Of a stretch of DNA of 9,178 bases, positions 6,192 to 9,178 are shown piece by piece. The stretch covers positions 1 through 9,178 of the forward strand of contig BNVG01000079.1 of the NCBI GenBank assembly GCA_025997935.1, in the 5' to 3' direction. Source of the DNA: Synergistales bacterium. GTDB taxonomy: Bacteria > Synergistota > Synergistia > Synergistales > Aminobacteriaceae. How positions within the stretch are numbered: the stretch's first letter is position 1; each line of letters opens with the position of its first letter. The notes beneath the pieces are model-generated. The model searched no databases. It was not told the DNA's origin and saw only the letters and a list, made by a program, of their open reading frames with translations. Made by a program: the position numbers and the translations under genes.

Positions 6192-7693
6192 TTAGATGCA
6201 CCTCCCCGCGCGGATTCTCTGACCCGTCCGACGAACATCGGCGCGTCTTTACGCACAAAATAGTCCTCGGGGTTGAAGCCGTACTCGTCGCGCAGCATTC
6301 TTACGATGCGCGGCACGCAAAAACCGCCCTGACAGCGCCCCATCATGGCGCGGGCGCGGTATTTTATGCTCGACATAGCGCGAGCGCCCAGTGGGTTTTC
6401 TATCGCGTCGCGTATTTCTTTTTTGGTTATCTGCTCGCAGCGGCAGAATATCTCGCCATACTCGGGCTCGGTTCGTATGAGATCCATGCGCTGCTCTAAG
6501 GGAAGCTCCGAGAACGTCCCAATGAAGCCGGGACGTTCCGCTATAAAATCGGTTCGCGGCGAGAGCGTGATATGCTTCTCGACCATGTCCTTGACTTTCA
6601 ACGCAATGGCCGGACTACTGGTCAGTCCGGGGCTTTCCATGCCGAGGAGGTGGATAAATCCGACTTTTTTGCCGGGAGCGACTTTCTCCGACACGTCCTC
6701 AATTGTGAAATCGGCGTTGCCGCCTTTTTCGGGCGGAGTTTGCTTAGGGCGGTTGCCGGAGAAGTTTCTGATGAAGTCGGAGGCCGACAGCTCGGGCAAA
6801 AGCCTTAGTCCTTCGCGTTTCAGGTCTTCCATGATAGCGGCAGTGGCGCGGTAGTCCTCGCGGCTCTCCCCGGGCTCCGTGATATAGGCCGCGCTCGGGC
6901 CTATCAGGATGTTGCCGTCAACCGTGGGCGTGAGGTGGATGCCGAGGCCGGGGTCGTTGGGGCCGGGAACGGGGTAGATGAGCGTTTTGAGCGAGCCGTT
7001 CAGGCGCTTGTCAAGCACGTAATACTCGCCCCTGCAGGACCATATTTTGGCCCCGGTAAAGCCCGCCATCGCGCTCACCTCGTCGCAGTGAAGTCCGGCT
7101 GAGTTGATAACTACGCGCGCTGAGTTGCGTTTGCCGTCTGACGTGACGACCGTTAAAGAGTCCTCGCCCTTCTCTATGGCCGTGACTTCGCTGTTCAGAT
7201 GAAAGTCAACGCCGTTGGCTTTCGCGTTCTCGGCCAAAGCTATCGTGAGGCCGAACGATGAAATGATGGCCGACGTTGGCGTCCAAAGCCCCAGGATGCC
7301 CTCTATGCCGGGCTGAATGGTACGCATTTTGTCGTTGTCCATCAGTTCCATGCCGGGGGTGCCGTTGGCCTCGCCCTGTTTTTGTTGTTTGTAAAGCCCC
7401 GGCAGGTCTTCTTCTTTGAGCGCGACGGTCAGCTTGCCTATGCGCTTCAGCGGGACTTTGAGAGACGCGCAAAGTTCGTCCATCATGGCGTTGCCTTTGA
7501 CGTCAAGCTCCGCCCTGACCGTGCCTGGCAGGTAGTTTATACCCGAGTGCAACACGGCGCTGTTGCGGCTGCTTGTGCCGAACGCCACGTCGGGCTCCTT
7601 CTCTATTACGCCGATTTTAATAGAATACTTCGAAAGCTCGCGCGCTATGGCGCAACCTATTACGCCCGCGCCTATAACTAAAACGTCATACAA
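6188..7693 (-). CDS. GlpA/LhgO-like FAD dehydrogenase with C-terminal BFD [2Fe-2S] domain
   Basis: Protein of 501 aa. Residues 1-375 are a DAO-type FAD domain: GAGVIG at 8-13, then ARELSKY, and the conserved VLHSGINY (47-54). This family includes anaerobic glycerol-3-phosphate dehydrogenase GlpA and L-2-hydroxyglutarate oxidase LhgO. The segment LGIHLTPTVDGNILIGPSA (250-268) is close to the equivalent LhgO/GlpA region. The C-terminal 90 residues carry a BFD-like [2Fe-2S] domain with Cys417, Cys419, Cys454 and Cys459 (CRC, then CQGGFC). No membrane segment is evident. The start is a TTG at 7693; a nearby ATG at 7689 is out of frame and would stop within a few codons, and AAAGGTGGGG lies 7 nt upstream. 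It begins 2 bp after the LarA stop. It should oxidise a polyol phosphate or a 2-hydroxy acid and hand electrons to the FAD/NAD(P) and DUF1667 partners. Next to LarA, a 2-hydroxy acid is favoured, by inference. Confidence 0.85.
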   Translation of the reverse strand: MYDVLVIGAGVIGCAIARELSKYSIKIGVIEKEPDVAFGTSSRNSAVLHSGINYLPGTVRAELDVKGNAMMDELCASLKVPLKRIGKLTVALKEEDLPGLYKQQKQGEANGTPGMELMDNDKMRTIQPGIEGILGLWTPTSAIISSFGLTIALAENAKANGVDFHLNSEVTAIEKGEDSLTVVTSDGKRNSARVVINSAGLHCDEVSAMAGFTGAKIWSCRGEYYVLDKRLNGSLKTLIYPVPGPNDPGLGIHLTPTVDGNILIGPSAAYITEPGESREDYRATAAIMEDLKREGLRLLPELSASDFIRNFSGNRPKQTPPEKGGNADFTIEDVSEKVAPGKKVGFIHLLGMESPGLTSSPAIALKVKDMVEKHITLSPRTDFIAERPGFIGTFSELPLEQRMDLIRTEPEYGEIFCRCEQITKKEIRDAIENPLGARAMSSIKYRARAMMGRCQGGFCVPRIVRMLRDEYGFNPEDYFVRKDAPMFVGRVRESARGGASK

Positions 7694-7695
7694 CG

Positions 7696-8976
7696 CTACA
7701 CCCCACCTTTCACCTGAGGCAGCACAATCCCGCCCTGCGGTATCACCAAAATCTTATAGTCCGCCCCAAACCTCTCCTCGAAGCCCTTCAAAAGTGACGT
7801 AATATCGGGCGGCGAGAACTTTTTGCAGAACATCTTCCGCGTTTTGTCTTCGTCAACGGCGGAGTGTAAGTACATATCGAAATCCCGGGCGTGAGTCGCC
7901 ATATAATAGAGCTTATGAGCGCCGAAACGGAACTCGGCCTCGAAATCGCGGAAGACCTCCGCGGCGGTTCGCCCGCTCTCGGCCCACTCGGCGAACACCT
8001 TGTGCCCGTAGCCCTCTTCTAACTCCGCGAAGAACAGCATGGTTCCGCTCTTTTTCACGGCATAAGATCCCATGTATATGGCCTTGTGAGCCTGATACAT
8101 GTTTATATCCTTGGGGTATCCGCCGGCTGAGACCACAACGACGTCGGCGCCTTCGTCTATCGTGACGAAGTTCATCTCGCGGAAGGTCTTGACGCCCTCA
8201 AGCCAAGCGTCGCGGAAGTGCCCCCCTACGACGCGCACCACATTTTTGTGGCTGTCTGATACGAGGTTGACGATAAAGTGCAACGGACAGAACTTCTCCA
8301 CGGCCTCGTCTGTCTCCTCGTAAACACAGTTTCCGTCTAAGATACCGATACCCACGCCCGGGCGTACCATCATGCTGTGGTTACGCATGGTGGTGTCGCG
8401 CCCGGCGACGCCCGGCAGAATGCTCTTGCGCCCGCCGGCAAAGCCCGCGTAGTAGTGCAGTAGCACCTCGCCTATGGCGATTCGCAAATCGGCCCGCGCT
8501 ACGGTATGGTTGATCAGAAGCCTGTTGCCGCTTGACATTACGCCCATATCTACCAAATCCGGCGCGTCGCAGAGGTGGTTTTCCACGCGGTAGGTTGACG
8601 CTATGTCCTTGCTCAAAAGCGACTCTATCTCGGCCTCCGTCTCGGCGCGGTGCGTCCCGTTGGCTATGACGATGGTTATGGCCTCACGCGCTACGCCGTT
8701 CCCCTCTAACATATCAAGGATAGGCGGCAACACTCGCTCTGACGGCGTAGAGCGAGTCATGTCGTTGACTATAATCGCCACGCTTTGGGGTTTTTTCTCT
8801 TTGATAAGGTCAACTAAAGACGTTCCTGCCGTAGGCTTGGATAAAACGCCCTTCACCGCCTCCTCGAGGTTGGTTATCGGTGGCAGATGTACGGAAGGCT
8901 CCAACACGCCAATAACATTTTTGTCGGGGAGAGAGATTTCTATCTCCCCACGACCGTATTTTAGAGATGTCTTCAT
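7696..8976 (-). CDS. larA: LarA-family nickel-pincer racemase/epimerase of 2-hydroxy acids
   Basis: Protein of 426 aa, close to the 424 aa of Lactobacillus plantarum LarA. Lactate racemase inverts the hydroxyl-bearing carbon by hydride transfer to a nickel-pincer nucleotide (NPN). The active-site residues known from LarA can be placed: Arg75 (NDMTRSTP), His109 (ANGTHR; His108 in LarA), His174 (LLHYYAGF), Lys184 (GGRKSILPG), which carries the cofactor, and His200 (RNH), a nickel ligand. The His-Lys-His spacing of 10 and 16 residues is exact. Homologues act on several 2-hydroxy acids and on sugar acids, so lactate should not be assumed. The cofactor-making genes larB, larC and larE are not in the window. 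The ATG overlaps the TGA of the upstream TRAP permease (ATGA) and has no strong Shine-Dalgarno of its own, so translation is probably coupled. An FAD hydroxy-acid-type dehydrogenase follows 2 bp later. The family is secure, the substrate unknown. Confidence 0.9.
   Translation of the reverse strand: MKTSLKYGRGEIEISLPDKNVIGVLEPSVHLPPITNLEEAVKGVLSKPTAGTSLVDLIKEKKPQSVAIIVNDMTRSTPSERVLPPILDMLEGNGVAREAITIVIANGTHRAETEAEIESLLSKDIASTYRVENHLCDAPDLVDMGVMSSGNRLLINHTVARADLRIAIGEVLLHYYAGFAGGRKSILPGVAGRDTTMRNHSMMVRPGVGIGILDGNCVYEETDEAVEKFCPLHFIVNLVSDSHKNVVRVVGGHFRDAWLEGVKTFREMNFVTIDEGADVVVVSAGGYPKDINMYQAHKAIYMGSYAVKKSGTMLFFAELEEGYGHKVFAEWAESGRTAAEVFRDFEAEFRFGAHKLYYMATHARDFDMYLHSAVDEDKTRKMFCKKFSPPDITSLLKGFEERFGADYKILVIPQGGIVLPQVKGGV
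7701..7710 (-). promoter_or_regulatory. Ribosome binding site supporting a TTG start at 7693
   Basis: AAAGGTGGGG on the minus strand ends 7 nt before the TTG start of the GlpA-like gene and lies in the last codons of the LarA gene. It supports the rare start codon and tight coupling of the two genes. Confidence 0.7.
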
Positions 8977-9178
8977 GCTAAGGCCGCCTTATTGAGACGC
9001 CGCTGATAGAGCCAGACCGCTATAACGAGAGCAAAGCCCATCGCGTCAGTGACCACGCCGGGGAAAATCAAAAGAAGAGCGCTGACAAACAGCGCGAGGC
9101 GCGTCACGATGTTGAGAGGACTTATAAAGTAGTTCTGCATGGCCACCGCGGCGGCTATGACTCCGACAAAGGCCTTAG
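8973..9178 (-). CDS. TRAP transporter permease (fused large subunit), C-terminal fragment
   Basis: Only the last 67 residues are in the window; the gene continues beyond it. The frame is open to the window edge and reads KAFVGVIAAAVAMQNYF, then two hydrophobic helices (about LALFVSALLLIFPGVVTDA and GFALVIAVWLY) and a short charged tail, RRLNKAALA. A helix, a FPG(V/W)xTD turn, another helix and a basic tail are what the C-terminus of fused 4TM/12TM TRAP permeases of the TAXI-associated type looks like. Such inner-membrane transporters import carboxylates using a sodium gradient and a periplasmic binding protein. The TGA stop overlaps the LarA start by 4 bp, tying transport to racemisation. The short length limits certainty; another multi-helix carboxylate permease is possible. 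Confidence 0.7.
   Translation of the reverse strand, partial: KAFVGVIAAAVAMQNYFISPLNIVTRLALFVSALLLIFPGVVTDAMGFALVIAVWLYQRRLNKAALA

Noticed and set aside
6345..6854. Plus-strand open frame of 169 codons opposite the GlpA-like gene
   Set aside because: Antisense shadow of a gene whose motifs are clear; composition is serine/arginine-rich with no domain.

Overview
This 9.2 kb stretch is bacterial and chromosomal in style. It carries two facing sets of catabolic genes with one small insertion sequence between them. The genes are tightly packed (ATGA and TAATG overlaps, near-perfect Shine-Dalgarno sites) and GC-rich except for the insertion sequence. The mix of sugar-acid enzymes, a TRAP transporter, a nickel-pincer racemase and an FAD/iron-sulfur oxidoreductase group suits an anaerobic heterotroph. 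Synergistota or a related anaerobic lineage is a guess from overall flavour; no rRNA or marker gene is present to test it.

Plus strand, 1-1611: the 3' part of a kduD-like dehydrogenase, a KDPG/KDG-type aldolase (eda) and the DNA-binding half of an IclR-family regulator form one unit for 2-keto-3-deoxy sugar-acid breakdown. The regulator is cut off after its winged helix, exactly where a pair of related GC-rich hairpins (1556-1644) begins, so it has no ligand-binding domain.

Plus strand, 1753-3489: a textbook sigma70-type promoter (TTGACT, 17 bp, TATAAT) drives a ThDP enzyme of the glyoxylate carboligase family. It has a glutamate where characterised Gcl has a valine. A 929-bp IS630-family element (3474-4402, flanked by TA) has inserted into the penultimate codon of this gene. 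The last four residues and the stop codon of the enzyme now come from the element's left terminal repeat, and removing the element restores an in-frame stop at once.

A strong 13-bp-stem terminator (4474-4507) separates the two converging strands.

Minus strand, 9178 down to 4525: the C-terminus of a TRAP permease, a LarA-family nickel-dependent racemase/epimerase, a GlpA/LhgO-like FAD dehydrogenase with a C-terminal BFD-type [2Fe-2S] domain, an FAD/NAD(P) oxidoreductase and a DUF1667 protein with an iron-sulfur-like cysteine pattern. Neighbouring genes overlap by 4 bp or lie 2 bp apart, so they are almost certainly one operon. The most economical reading is: import a 2-hydroxy acid, invert its stereocentre with LarA, then oxidise it through a three-protein FAD/Fe-S complex. 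This coupling is the best candidate in the window for an undescribed system; its substrate cannot be read from the sequence.
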